This document shows, piece by piece, positions 17,947-25,885 of a stretch of DNA of 51,256 nucleotides (positions are counted from its first letter, which is position 1; each line of letters starts with the position of its first letter). Source of the stretch: Labilithrix sp. Lineage in GTDB: Bacteria; Myxococcota_A; Polyangia; Polyangiales; Polyangiaceae. Position numbers and translations under genes: made by a program. Where the stretch lies: the NCBI GenBank assembly GCA_028287065.1, contig JAQBQJ010000465.1:1-51256 (forward strand), read 5' to 3'. Below the pieces are notes generated by a model. It saw only the letters and a program-made list of their open reading frames with translations, did no database searches and was not told the DNA's origin.

Positions 17947-18911
17947 CACGTCGACGACTCGGCGTGACGAGGAACGGGCGCCGCGGCCCACCGTGCGCAA
18001 GCCCGCTCGAAGACGTCGACGAACGCGCGGAAGCGGCTGGCGATCTCGGCGACCGCCGCGTCGCGCGTCTTCTTCTTCGCGCGGTATTCGACGAGCGGAT
18101 CCCAGAAGCTCGTTCGGCCGACGGCAAAGCCGATGAACCCCGGGACCCCCGCCGCCGTGGTCAACCATTGTTGGACCTTCTCGTCGCTCTCCCCGCGCCC
18201 GAGGACGATGCAGCCGACGTGCTCTCGGCTGCCACGGCGCGCCGCAGCGACCACCCTCTCGCAGTCCTCGCGGCGGTCGAGGCCCTCGACCTTCCAGACG
18301 TCGGGCTCGACGCCTCGCGCCTGGAGCTCTTCGATCGCACGAACCATGAGCCGTGGCCGCAGTGTCGCGTCGTAGGCGCCTCGATCGCCGCCGAGCCGTT
18401 CGAGCTGCGGGTTCTCGGGCGGCACAAGGAGCTCGAGCATGAACCCGGCGCTCTGGGTCTCGTCGTGCAGAAGGTCCGACAGCCATTTCAGTCGCGCCGC
18501 TTGGCGCGCGTTCAGCGCCGGATCGCCCTCGGGATTGTAGCGGAGCAACACCTTGCAGAACGTCGGGTGGAAGGAAGTGAGGTGCTCGGCGACGTGCTCG
18601 CCGTATTCGAAGTCGAGCTCGCTCTGTCCGCTCTTCTCGACGGGATAGGCAGTCGTGAAGCCGCGGGCCGTCGCGTCGCGCAGGATGCGGGCTCCGAACT
18701 GCTCGTCGACCAGGATGCCGGCTCTCTCCTTGGGCACGCCACCTTCGACCGCGGCCTTGAACCCGTCGTAGATGATCTCCTTCGCGGCGCTGATCTCGGC
18801 CGCCTGCGCCGCGGAGAGCGGCACGCCCCAGCCGAACATCTCGAGCTCGAGCGAGCTCCGGTGGTCGAAGGGAAGGATGTAGAGAGGTCTGTCGTAGCCG
18901 AGCGTTTTCAT
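17946..18911 (-). CDS. DUF2090-domain protein, IolC-type aldolase-like
   Basis: A 321-residue cytoplasmic protein resembling the DUF2090 domain fused to the kinase IolC in some bacteria, annotated there as 2-deoxy-5-keto-gluconate-6-phosphate aldolase-like. Supporting segments are the N-terminal ILPFDHRSS, the LVDEQFG stretch, AYPVEKSGQ, KVLLRYNPEGD, MLELLVPPE, VWKVEGLD and the glycine-rich GFAVGRTSFWDPL, which resembles a phosphate-binding end of a TIM barrel. No kinase domain is attached. ATG 18911 is preceded by GAGG in GAGGTGATGCG. It sits 61 bases after zwf and overlaps the next gene by one base, so it is probably part of the zwf operon. The reaction is not certain; a fructose-bisphosphate-type aldolase is another possibility. 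Confidence 0.75.
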   Translation of the reverse strand: MKTLGYDRPLYILPFDHRSSLELEMFGWGVPLSAAQAAEISAAKEIIYDGFKAAVEGGVPKERAGILVDEQFGARILRDATARGFTTAYPVEKSGQSELDFEYGEHVAEHLTSFHPTFCKVLLRYNPEGDPALNARQAARLKWLSDLLHDETQSAGFMLELLVPPENPQLERLGGDRGAYDATLRPRLMVRAIEELQARGVEPDVWKVEGLDRREDCERVVAAARRGSREHVGCIVLGRGESDEKVQQWLTTAAGVPGFIGFAVGRTSFWDPLVEYRAKKKTRDAAVAEIASRFRAFVDVFERACARWAAAPVPRHAESST

Positions 18912-18972
18912 CGCATCACCTCGACGCCGTCGCGGGCGAGATCGCGGCGCGACGCTTCTTCTCCAGCCTTCT

Positions 18973-20340
18973 TCAGCGTGGCTGGTGCCAGCCTCCGCAA
19001 GCGGCGGCGATGCGCGCCGCTTCTGCCGGGCCCCAGCAGCCCGGCTCGTAGACGTAGAGCGGCGTCTCGCCGCCGAGCACGGGATCGACCACTCTCCACT
19101 GCGCCTCGATCGAGTCCTCGCGCGCGAACAAGCTGACGTCGCCGACCATCGCGTCACCCAGCAGGCGTTCGTATGGAAGCAGCTCGTCACCACCGGGGGC
19201 CGAGACCGCCACGAGCTCGACGTCTCGACCGACCATCCCATGCCCGGGCCGCTTGACGTGCATGCCGATCGCGAGCGTCACCTCGGGGTCGAGGCGAAAG
19301 CGGAAGTAGTCGGCGCTGCGCCGTTCGCCGAACACCTCGTGCGGCGTCTGCTCGAGCGTCACCAGCACCTCGGTCGCAGTGACCGGCAGGCGCTTTCCGG
19401 CGCGGATGTAGAAGGGCACGCCCGCCCAGCGTTCCGACTCGACGCGCAGCTCCACCGCCGCGAAGGTCTCTACGTTCGAGTCTGGCGAGACGCCTGGCTC
19501 GTCCTTGTAGCCGCGAAACTGACCGCGCACGACGTGTGCCGGGTCGAGCGGCGCGATTGCCTGGAGCACCCGCGCCTTCTCCGTGCGGATCGCCTCGACG
19601 CTTTGCCCCACCGGTGCATCCATCGCGAGGATCGCCGCCACCTGGAGCATGTGGTTCTGGATGACGTCGCGGATCGCGCCGGCCTCTTCGTAGAACTTGC
19701 CGCGGCCTTCGACGCCGAAACGCTCGGCCATCGTGATCTGGACCGTGTGGACGTAGACGCGATTCCAGATCGGCTCGATGGAGGCGTTGGCGAATCGAAA
19801 GTAGACGAGGTTTTCGACCGGCTCCTTGCCGAGGAAGTGGTCGATGCGGAAGATCGACGACTCGGGGAAGACCTGGTGCAGCGTCCGATTGAGCGCGCGG
19901 GCGGAGGCGAGATCGCGCCCGAAGGGCTTTTCGGTCACGACCCTCGCCTGGTCCGCGAGCCCCGCGTGCGTGAGCCCGCCAATCACTTCGATGAAGGCGC
20001 TCGGCGGTATCGCGAGATAGTGGAGCGGCCGCTCTGCTCGTCCGAGCGCGCGGCGCAGCGCGACGAAGGTCGCGGCGTCGGCGTAGTCCCCGTCGACGTA
20101 GCGCAGCAGCGACACGAGCTTGTCGAACGCGCCAGGGTCGAGCCCGCCGTGATTCTCCAGGCTGCTCCGAACGCGCTCGCGCAGCTGCGCTACGGTCCAG
20201 CCCGACCTGGCGACGCCGATCACCGGCACGTCGAGGGCGCCGCGGCGGACGAGCGCCTGAAGCGCAGGGAAGATCTTCTTGTACGCAAGGTCACCCGTCG
20301 AGCCGAAGAAGACCAGCGCATCGGAAGGGAGCTGACTCAT
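18973..20340 (-). CDS. zwf: Glucose-6-phosphate 1-dehydrogenase
   Basis: A 455-residue enzyme with the nucleotide-binding turn [10 protein letters not shown] (13-22), the EKPFG motif (137-141) and the signature RIDHFLGKE (165-173), whose His168 and Lys172 bind and activate substrate in the family. It oxidises glucose-6-phosphate to 6-phosphogluconolactone with NADP+ (or NAD+), the first step of the oxidative pentose phosphate pathway. I chose ATG 20340 because the alternative ATG 20367 would place a near-perfect operator-like palindrome (20350-20370) inside the coding sequence; neither has a strong ribosome site. gnd lies divergently, so a shared promoter region is likely. No 6-phosphogluconolactonase gene is seen in the window; that step may be spontaneous or encoded elsewhere. 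Confidence 0.92.
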   Translation of the reverse strand: MSQLPSDALVFFGSTGDLAYKKIFPALQALVRRGALDVPVIGVARSGWTVAQLRERVRSSLENHGGLDPGAFDKLVSLLRYVDGDYADAATFVALRRALGRAERPLHYLAIPPSAFIEVIGGLTHAGLADQARVVTEKPFGRDLASARALNRTLHQVFPESSIFRIDHFLGKEPVENLVYFRFANASIEPIWNRVYVHTVQITMAERFGVEGRGKFYEEAGAIRDVIQNHMLQVAAILAMDAPVGQSVEAIRTEKARVLQAIAPLDPAHVVRGQFRGYKDEPGVSPDSNVETFAAVELRVESERWAGVPFYIRAGKRLPVTATEVLVTLEQTPHEVFGERRSADYFRFRLDPEVTLAIGMHVKRPGHGMVGRDVELVAVSAPGGDELLPYERLLGDAMVGDVSLFAREDSIEAQWRVVDPVLGGETPLYVYEPGCWGPAEAARIAAACGGWHQPR

Positions 20341-20349
20341 GAGACGTCG

Positions 20350-20370
20350 GGCATGTGCAGGACACATGCC
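20350..20370. promoter_or_regulatory. Perfect 8-bp palindrome between zwf and gnd (operator candidate)
   Basis: GGCATGTG (20350-20357) and CACATGCC (20363-20370) form a perfect inverted repeat around the 5-base spacer CAGGA, in the 107-base region between the divergent zwf and gnd starts. Size and symmetry fit a dimeric regulator site. No regulator gene is adjacent, so the binding protein is unknown. Confidence 0.6.
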
Positions 20371-20447
20371 GTGGTCGACGGCCTCGTCCGCGCACGCCGC
20401 GATGGCACGACATGCGCAGATCGAACGACGACCATGGGAGGCGAGCG

Positions 20448-21461
20448 ATGAGGATCGGAATGATCGGGATGGGTCGCATGGGCGCCAACATGACGACGCG
20501 GCTCCTCCGTGCGAGACACGAGGTGGTCGCTTTCGACCGACACCCGGAGAAGGTGCAAGCCGTGGTCGATGAGGGCGCCATCGGTACCGGCTCGGTCGAA
20601 GAGCTCGTGACGAAGCTCGAGCCGCCGCGGGCGGTCTGGCTCATGGTGGCCGCCGCCGGGGTGGACGCTGCCGTCGCCAAGCTCCAGCCGCTGCTCGCCC
20701 CCGGTGACGTGATCATCGACGGAGGCAACTCGTACTTCCGCGACGACATCCGGCGTGGTCAGGCGCTCGCCGCGCACGGGATCCACTACGTCGACGTCGG
20801 CGTCTCCGGCGGCGTGTGGGGCAAGGAGCGCGGCTACTGCGAGATGATCGGCGGCGACGCGAGCGCGGTTCGGTCGCTCGAGCCGATCTTCGCGGCGATC
20901 GCGCCTCCGGTCGAGGCCGCGCCACGAACGCCGGGACGCACCGGCGAGGCCACGCCCGCCGAGCATGGCTACCTGCACTGCGGACCAAGCGGCGCCGGAC
21001 ACTTCGTCAAGATGGTGCACAACGGGATCGAGTACGGCGTCATGGCCGCGTACGCGGAGGGGCTCAACATCCTCCGGCACGCCAACGTGGGCAAAGAGCG
21101 CCGCGCCGTCGACGCCGAGACCGCTCCGCTTCGCCATCCCGAGCTGTACCAGTACGACTTCGACCTTCGGGACATCGCCGAGGTGTGGCGCCGAGGAAGC
21201 GTGATCGCGTCTTGGCTGCTCGACCTCACCGCGGCGGCGCTGCAGAGGAGCCCGGAGCTCGACGACTTCACCGGCCGCGTCTCCGATTCCGGTGAGGGCC
21301 GATGGACGCTCGAGGCGGCCGTCGACGAGAGCGTCCCCGCGCCCATTCTCGCGACGGCCCTCGGCGGGCGCTTCGCGTCTCGCGGAGAGGCCGACTTCGC
21401 CGACCGCGTCCTGTCCGCGATGCGCTTCGAGTTCGGCGGCCACCAAGAAAGGAGTCGGTGA
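20448..21461 (+). CDS. gnd: 6-phosphogluconate dehydrogenase, decarboxylating (short type)
   Basis: A 337-residue enzyme with the Rossmann motif GMGRMG (7-12), [20 protein letters not shown] and the active-site segment [16 protein letters not shown], where the Lys and Asn are catalytic in the family. It converts 6-phosphogluconate to ribulose-5-phosphate plus CO2 with NAD(P)+. The length matches the short YqeC/GndA class rather than the 470-residue dimeric type; members of the short class often prefer NAD+. GGGAGGCGA (20436-20443) fixes ATG 20448. It is divergent from zwf and ends 3 bases before the flavoprotein gene, forming a probable two-gene operon. Confidence 0.92.
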   Translation: MRIGMIGMGRMGANMTTRLLRARHEVVAFDRHPEKVQAVVDEGAIGTGSVEELVTKLEPPRAVWLMVAAAGVDAAVAKLQPLLAPGDVIIDGGNSYFRDDIRRGQALAAHGIHYVDVGVSGGVWGKERGYCEMIGGDASAVRSLEPIFAAIAPPVEAAPRTPGRTGEATPAEHGYLHCGPSGAGHFVKMVHNGIEYGVMAAYAEGLNILRHANVGKERRAVDAETAPLRHPELYQYDFDLRDIAEVWRRGSVIASWLLDLTAAALQRSPELDDFTGRVSDSGEGRWTLEAAVDESVPAPILATALGGRFASRGEADFADRVLSAMRFEFGGHQERSR

Positions 21462-21464
21462 GTC

Positions 21465-22877
21465 ATGGCCGATGAATTCGACGTGATCGTGATCGGAGCC
21501 GGTCCCGCAGGACAGAGCATCGCGCCTCGCGTGGTCCGTGGAGGATTGAGCGCGGCTGTCGTCGAGGAGGAGCTGGCCGGCGGGGATTGCGCGTATTATG
21601 CATGCATCCCGAGCAAGGCTCTGCTGCGACCGGTGGACCTCGCGGGGGACGTCCGCAGGGTGCCCGGCATGACGCTCGAGCCGCTCGAGGTCGCCGCCGT
21701 GCTCGCCCGGCGCGACGAGGCGGTGTCGTATCTGGACGACGCCAAGCAGGTGAAGGGGATCTGCAGCGTTCCGGCGGAGTTCGTACGTGGACATGGACGG
21801 TTGCGGGGTCCCAAGCAGGTCGAGGTGACGACCCGCGACGGTTCCATCCGCTTGCTGCGCGCGCGGCACGCCGTCGTGCTCGCGACCGGGAGCCGTCCGG
21901 TGATTCCGCCGATCCCAGGCCTCGCGGAGGCCTCGCCATGGGTGAGCCGCGACGCGACGAGCGTGAAGAACGTCCCCAAGCGGCTGGGCGTGCTGGGCGG
22001 GGGCGTGGTCGCGTGCGAGATGGCGCAAGCGCTGCACGGGCTCGGGGCGGAGCAGACGACGATGCTGGTGCGCGGTCACGTGCTGCTCGGCCGGATGGAG
22101 CCATTCGCCGGTGAGCTCGTGGCAGCCTCGCTCGCCGACGTCGGCGTCGAAGTGCGCATGGGCGTCACGGTCACGAAGGTGGAGCGGCCCGCTCCGAAAG
22201 GCACGGTCACGCTCCACCTCTCCAAAGGGTCACCGCTCGAAGTCGACGAGGTGCTGGTCGCCACCGGGCGCCGATCCGCGACCGGCGATCTCGGGCTCGA
22301 GACCGTCGGTCTGCCGGACACCGAGCCCGTGCGGGTCGATGACAGCATGCGCGCGACCAGCGTGAGCGGCGGCTGGCTCTACGCCGTGGGCGACGTCAAC
22401 GGCCGCAACCTGCTGACGCACATGGGCAAGTATCAGGCACGGATCTGCGGCGACGTGATCGCGGCGCGCGCCAAGGGCAAGCCTGACGATCTACCCGCGA
22501 TGCGCGACGTCGCGGACGGTCGCGGCGCGCCTCAAGTGGTCTTCACCGATCCGCAGGTCTGCGTCGTCGGCCTGACCGAGGCGGCGGCGAAGGCGCACGG
22601 CTTCGACGTGCGCGTGGTCGAATACGACATCGGCCAGGTATCGGGCGCCTACCTCCTCGGCGACAACTACCGAGGCCGGGCGAAGGCCGTCGTCGACGAA
22701 CGCCAGCGCGTCCTGCTGGGCGTGAGCTTCGTCGGGCCTGACGTGACCGAGCTGCTCCACTCCGCGACGATCGCGGTCAGCGCCAAGGTGCCGCTCGACC
22801 GGCTCTGGCACGCCGTGCCGACCTTCCCCACGGTGAGCGAGATCTGGCTGCGGCTCTTGGAGGAGTACGGGCTCTGA
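21465..22877 (+). CDS. FAD-dependent pyridine nucleotide-disulfide oxidoreductase (lipoamide dehydrogenase/mercuric reductase-like)
   Basis: A 470-residue flavoprotein with the FAD motif GAGPAG (11-16), redox-active Cys42 and Cys47 in GGDCAYYACIPSKALLRP, an NAD(P)H site with LGVLGGGVVACEMA, the second FAD motif ending in YAVGDVNG, and a C-terminal dimerisation domain. Dihydrolipoamide dehydrogenases end with a His-Pro-Thr-x-x-Glu active site from the partner subunit; here the sequence is FPTVSE, so the catalytic His is replaced by Phe. That, with the CAYYAC spacing, points to a little-characterised subfamily, not true lipoamide dehydrogenase. The start ATG 21465 has AAGGAG upstream, inside the end of gnd. 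Cotranscription with gnd suggests it uses NAD(P)H from the pentose phosphate pathway, perhaps against oxidants. Confidence 0.85.
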   Translation: MADEFDVIVIGAGPAGQSIAPRVVRGGLSAAVVEEELAGGDCAYYACIPSKALLRPVDLAGDVRRVPGMTLEPLEVAAVLARRDEAVSYLDDAKQVKGICSVPAEFVRGHGRLRGPKQVEVTTRDGSIRLLRARHAVVLATGSRPVIPPIPGLAEASPWVSRDATSVKNVPKRLGVLGGGVVACEMAQALHGLGAEQTTMLVRGHVLLGRMEPFAGELVAASLADVGVEVRMGVTVTKVERPAPKGTVTLHLSKGSPLEVDEVLVATGRRSATGDLGLETVGLPDTEPVRVDDSMRATSVSGGWLYAVGDVNGRNLLTHMGKYQARICGDVIAARAKGKPDDLPAMRDVADGRGAPQVVFTDPQVCVVGLTEAAAKAHGFDVRVVEYDIGQVSGAYLLGDNYRGRAKAVVDERQRVLLGVSFVGPDVTELLHSATIAVSAKVPLDRLWHAVPTFPTVSEIWLRLLEEYGL

Positions 22878-23303
22878 TGGGCTCTGCCCGAGCACGTGAT
22901 CGGCATACGATCGCCGACGGCCGCCTCTCGCGGCGCGGCGCTCGGCGCGCTCTCCGCCACACCGGCGCGATGCCCGTGTCATCTATCTCGTGATACGGCG
23001 TCTCGGTCGCTGGGGCGCCGCCCGCCTCTCGACATGCCGCCGCGTTCCCGAGCATGGCGTCGCGCCGCGTGCGTGAGGCTTTCGCATCGAATTCGCAGGC
23101 TGCGAACGGAGTGTGTGCGTGCGCGAGACGGGACGTATGTGGCGAACACGCAGACGCGTGGCGCTTCGACTCACGCGAGGAGCGATAAAGCACGATGAAG
23201 CGCGATGAAGCGCGAGTTCTTCGACTACCCCGCGCTGGTACGGCTGCTGCTTGGCGCGCGCGCCCGTGCTGACGTGTCGTCGGCTCGATCGAAGGAGAAC
23301 ACC
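22878..23303. other. 426-base intergenic region upstream of hsp20
   Basis: No convincing gene is present. GAAGGAG at 23291-23297 is the ribosome site of the hsp20 gene. The hsp20 frame stays open upstream to ATG 23205, and an 11-base repeat (GATGAAGCGCG) occurs twice at 23194-23215. I could not find a confident sigma-32-type promoter or CIRCE/ROSE element by eye. Confidence 0.5.
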
Positions 23304-24227
23304 ATGACCAACCTTCTTGCTTCAGGACACCAGTCCCTCAACATCATCCGCCGCGACCTCGAGGACTTGTTCGACGAGTTCACGCTGCCGCGGCGTATGC
23401 GACACGAAGTGGAGCGCGTTTTCGATCAGGCGCGATCGCCGATGTGGCTCTGGCGCGAGATGGATCAGCTTCTCGAGGCGTTCATGGCTCCGCCGGCGCT
23501 CCGCCGGGGCATCGAGCGCGTCTTCGAGCGCGTCGTGTCGCAGCGCGGCTTCGGCATGAACAACCAGAACAACTTCGGCTCGCAGTTCTTCGGCTCGCAG
23601 TTCCGGGGCAACGAGTTCGGCTCGCCGTTCTCCACCTCGCAGTTGCGAGGGAACGACTTCAACAACCACAGCACGTTCAACACCCCGTTCCACACCCAGT
23701 CACGTGCTGGGTTTGGCCACGAGAACTTCACGCCGCCCCTCGAGCTCGTCGAAACACAGGGCGAGTACGTGGTGCGCCTGGACCTGCCGGGCGTCCGCGA
23801 GACGGACGTGGAGACTCACATCACGCAGGACAACGTGCTCATCATCCGTGGCGAGCGTCGCGACTTCACCTCTACGACGCGCAACACGGGCTTTGGGCAG
23901 GGCTTCGGCCAGAGCTTCGGCCAGGGCTTCGGCCAGGGCTTCGGCCAGGGCCACGGCATGTCGATGCGCGGCAACACCGAGTACAGCGAGCAGAACTACG
24001 GCGTCTTCACCCGCACCATTCCGCTGCCCCACAACATCAGCCCGGCGCAGGTCCAGGCGTTCTTCCGCGACGGGGTGCTCGAGGTGCGGATCGCGAAGTT
24101 CGACAGCATCAACTCGTTCAACTCGTTCAACTCGTTCAACTCGTTCAACAACAACATCCGCAACCGCCGGGTTTCCTCGTTCGGGAACACCAGCTGGAAT
24201 GGAGAGCAGCGGCCCCACGTGAACTGA
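23304..24227 (+). CDS. Hsp20/alpha-crystallin chaperone with low-complexity Gly-Phe-Gln and Asn-Ser-Phe insertions
   Basis: A 307-residue small heat-shock protein, about twice the usual 140-160. The first 80 residues are helical (DLEDLFDEFTLPRRM, LLEAFMAPPALRR); residues 85-140 are a polar low-complexity stretch rich in Asn, Phe, Gly and Ser. The alpha-crystallin domain starts near 143 (PPLELVETQGEYVVRLDLPG), continues with NVLIIRGER and resumes at YGVFTRTIPLPHNI; the C-terminal strand is GVLEVRIAKF. In ordinary Hsp20 a short loop with strand beta-6 joins these parts; here it carries tandem Gly-Phe-Gly-Gln repeats (about 196-217). A tail with four Asn-Ser-Phe units (270-281) follows. The function is ATP-independent holding of unfolded proteins. 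GAAGGAG sets ATG 23304; 23205 is possible but lacks this site. Confidence 0.88.
   Translation: MTNLLASGHQSLNIIRRDLEDLFDEFTLPRRMRHEVERVFDQARSPMWLWREMDQLLEAFMAPPALRRGIERVFERVVSQRGFGMNNQNNFGSQFFGSQFRGNEFGSPFSTSQLRGNDFNNHSTFNTPFHTQSRAGFGHENFTPPLELVETQGEYVVRLDLPGVRETDVETHITQDNVLIIRGERRDFTSTTRNTGFGQGFGQSFGQGFGQGFGQGHGMSMRGNTEYSEQNYGVFTRTIPLPHNISPAQVQAFFRDGVLEVRIAKFDSINSFNSFNSFNSFNNNIRNRRVSSFGNTSWNGEQRPHVN
23889..23954 (+). repeat. 12-base tandem repeat coding for GFGQ units
   Basis: About five imperfect copies of GGCTTCGGCCAG (with variants GGCTTTGGGCAG and AGCTTCGGCCAG) lie inside the hsp20 crystallin domain. Copies are nearly identical at the DNA level, which suggests recent tandem expansion. 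Confidence 0.85.
24111..24146 (+). repeat. Four perfect 9-base AACTCGTTC repeats
   Basis: Four identical copies encode (Asn-Ser-Phe)4 just after the crystallin domain of the Hsp20 protein. Perfect identity points to slippage-prone DNA. Confidence 0.9.
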
Positions 24228-24245
24228 CGGCGGCCACGCGCGCGC

Positions 24246-24640
24246 GCGACTGGGCGGTTGCCTTCAAGGGGCCGTTCCGTCGCGCTGCCGCGTGTTTTGC
24301 ACCTCGTGCGTCGCACATCGCTCCGGAGCTGGCGCGAAGGCTCGGAGAGGTCCGTTTCACCGGTGACGTCTGGGCGATGCGCGAGGGGCGCGTCTTCTTC
24401 CCGGACGAGCCCGTGCTCGAGGCCGACGCGCCGAGCGTGGAGGCGCAGCTCGTCGAGACGAGCCTCCTCGATGCGATCCACTACCCGACGCTGGTCGCGA
24501 GCAAGGCCGTTCGATGCGTCGCCGCAGCACGCGGTCGTGACGTCGTCGAGCTCGGGCTCCGCGGCACGCCGAGGCCGCTCACGCTCCTCGTCGACACGCA
24601 CGACACGCTGAGAGGTGTCGAGGCGCGTGCTCCTCGAAGG
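24246..24640 (+). pseudogene. Nicotinate phosphoribosyltransferase remnant (internally deleted)
   Basis: The frame reads as the N-terminal part of nicotinate phosphoribosyltransferase: RFTGDVWAMREGRVFFPDEP, then APSVEAQLVETSLLDAIHYP, TLVASKAVR and GRDVVELGLR. It then jumps directly to LTLLVDTHDTLRGVE, a segment normally found about 80-100 residues further on. No start codon or N-terminal helix precedes it in its own space, as the frame runs into hsp20, and the C-terminal third is missing. The intact enzyme makes nicotinate mononucleotide from nicotinate and PRPP in NAD salvage. This copy lacks the part with the phosphorylated His and cannot be active. It suggests that hsp20 and pncB were once neighbours here. 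Confidence 0.8.
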
Positions 24641-24706
24641 ACGAGCCGGCTCCTGCCGCCGCCGGCGCAGAAGGCTCGGACGGCTGGAAGGTCGTCCCGG
24701 CGGTGA

Positions 24707-25183
24707 GCGGCTCCCGCCTCCGCGCACGGTTCGTCACGGCGGGAGATGCGCGCCAACTCGCGTAGCGGTTCGACCGTCTCGTTCTCGACGAAGGCGAGGA
24801 CGACGCCGAGGAGGCCGACGCGAGCGAGCGGTGGACGCGCGGAGCTGATTCGCTCGTTCTCCCGCTCGAAGCGCGTTGGGTAGCGACTTCGTAATTGCGT
24901 GATTGCTGACTTCGATTGTGGCCGAGCTCGCGATTGAACACGTCCGTCACGATGTGCCGAAAACACGTGATCGCGGCCAAAATCAGGGATGTTGCATTAG
25001 AGCGCCGGCCGGTTTCGAAGAATCGAAAGAACAAAACCGCTTGAGCTATTCGGTATTCGTATTGCGTTTGAAGAGCTGAAGGGGTTTGTTGCTGCGCGAA
25101 CTCGAACGTTCCGCGTGATCCCGCGCTTCGCACCGACGCAGAGCGGGAGGTATCGCGTGTGCTCTTTTCCTCACGGAGGAATC
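24707..25183. other. 477-base non-coding region with an AT-rich patch
   Basis: No gene is seen. The stretch around 24890-25090 drops to roughly half G+C, clearly below its surroundings, and contains tracts such as GAATCGAAAGAACAAAACC. This may be the promoter region of the repeat lipoprotein that follows, or a scar of an insertion/deletion that also removed the rest of the nicotinate phosphoribosyltransferase gene. GGAGGA at 25175-25180 is the ribosome site of the next gene. Confidence 0.5.
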
Positions 25184-25828
25184 ATGAATCACGCTCAGAC
25201 GAGGCGCGTTCTCGCTTCAGGGGTCTTGGTGCTCGCTCTCGCAGCTTGCGCAGGATCGCTCGGCCAGAACGATGACTTGCTGGCCGGCGGCACGAAGACC
25301 GACGAGAACCCGGCGGACCCAGGGTCGACGACCGCCGGAGCCACAGACGGGGATGCTCGCAGCGCCGACCCAGGAGTAGGGACGGACGGCGGTGACGAAG
25401 GGAATCCGGACGATCCTTCGGACTCGGACGATCCCGAAGATGACCCGGCGGACGGCGGATCGACGGGCGACGCCGGGACCCCGCCGAGCGGCGGTACGAC
25501 AGCCCCGCCTGCAGGTCATGACACGCCGACGGGCAACGGTGGACCGGTCATCATCATCATCGTCCCCGGCGACGGGAAGGGACCGCATGGTCATGGCGAC
25601 GACGGCCACGGACCGAAGGGCGGCGGACCGAAGGGCGACGGACCGAAAGGCGGCGGACCGACGGGCGACGGACCGAAGGGCGGCGGACCGACGGGCGACG
25701 GACCGAAGGGCGGACCGACGGGGGACGGAGCGAAGGACGGCGGACCGACGGGGGACGGACCGAAGGGCGGGGACGGCGGAGGGAAGAAGGACGGGGGCAA
25801 GAAGGGTGGCAAGAAGGGCAAACCCTGA
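25184..25828 (+). CDS. Gly/Pro pentapeptide-repeat lipoprotein
   Basis: A 214-residue predicted lipoprotein (lipobox ALAAC, Cys near 22) made almost entirely of low-complexity sequence. Residues 30-110 are acidic (DDPSDSDDPEDDPADGG). A short hydrophobic strand PVIIIIVPG sits at about 123-131. From about 140 to 195 there are tandem units of the form Gly-Pro-(Lys/Thr)-Gly-(Gly/Asp), and the C-terminus is Lys/Gly-rich (GGKKDGGKKGGKKGKP). The repeat is not the strict Gly-X-Y of collagen. The function is unknown; a surface spacer or polyanion-binding tail is possible. The start is set by GGAGGA at 25175-25180. Nearby genes also encode secreted proteins, but no operon is evident. Confidence 0.8.
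   Translation: MNHAQTRRVLASGVLVLALAACAGSLGQNDDLLAGGTKTDENPADPGSTTAGATDGDARSADPGVGTDGGDEGNPDDPSDSDDPEDDPADGGSTGDAGTPPSGGTTAPPAGHDTPTGNGGPVIIIIVPGDGKGPHGHGDDGHGPKGGGPKGDGPKGGGPTGDGPKGGGPTGDGPKGGPTGDGAKDGGPTGDGPKGGDGGGKKDGGKKGGKKGKP
25609..25770 (+). repeat. Degenerate 15-base repeats coding for GPKGG/GPTGD units
   Basis: About ten units of the type GGACCGAAGGGCGGC / GGACCGACGGGCGAC follow each other; their high DNA identity suggests recent tandem amplification. Confidence 0.8.
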
Positions 25829-25885
25829 GACGTGCGCTCATCGACGCCGCGCTTTCCCGTCGAGGATGGGCGCAGTCACGCCACA

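Noticed and set aside
20341-20367. Longer zwf start at ATG 20367
   Set aside because: It would add nine residues that do not fit the family N-terminus and bury the palindrome in the coding sequence.
23194-23271. 25-codon upstream ORF before hsp20
   Set aside because: It overlaps a short repeated GATGAAGCGCG sequence and has no conserved feature; a regulatory leader peptide cannot be supported from one sequence.
23889-24146. Repeats in hsp20 as a possible CRISPR or mobile-element array
   Set aside because: Units are 9-12 bases, contiguous without spacers, in frame and coding; this is protein repeat DNA.
25609-25770. Collagen-like protein
   Set aside because: The repeat unit is five residues (Gly-Pro-Lys/Thr-Gly-Gly/Asp), not Gly-X-Y, so a collagen triple helix is not expected.
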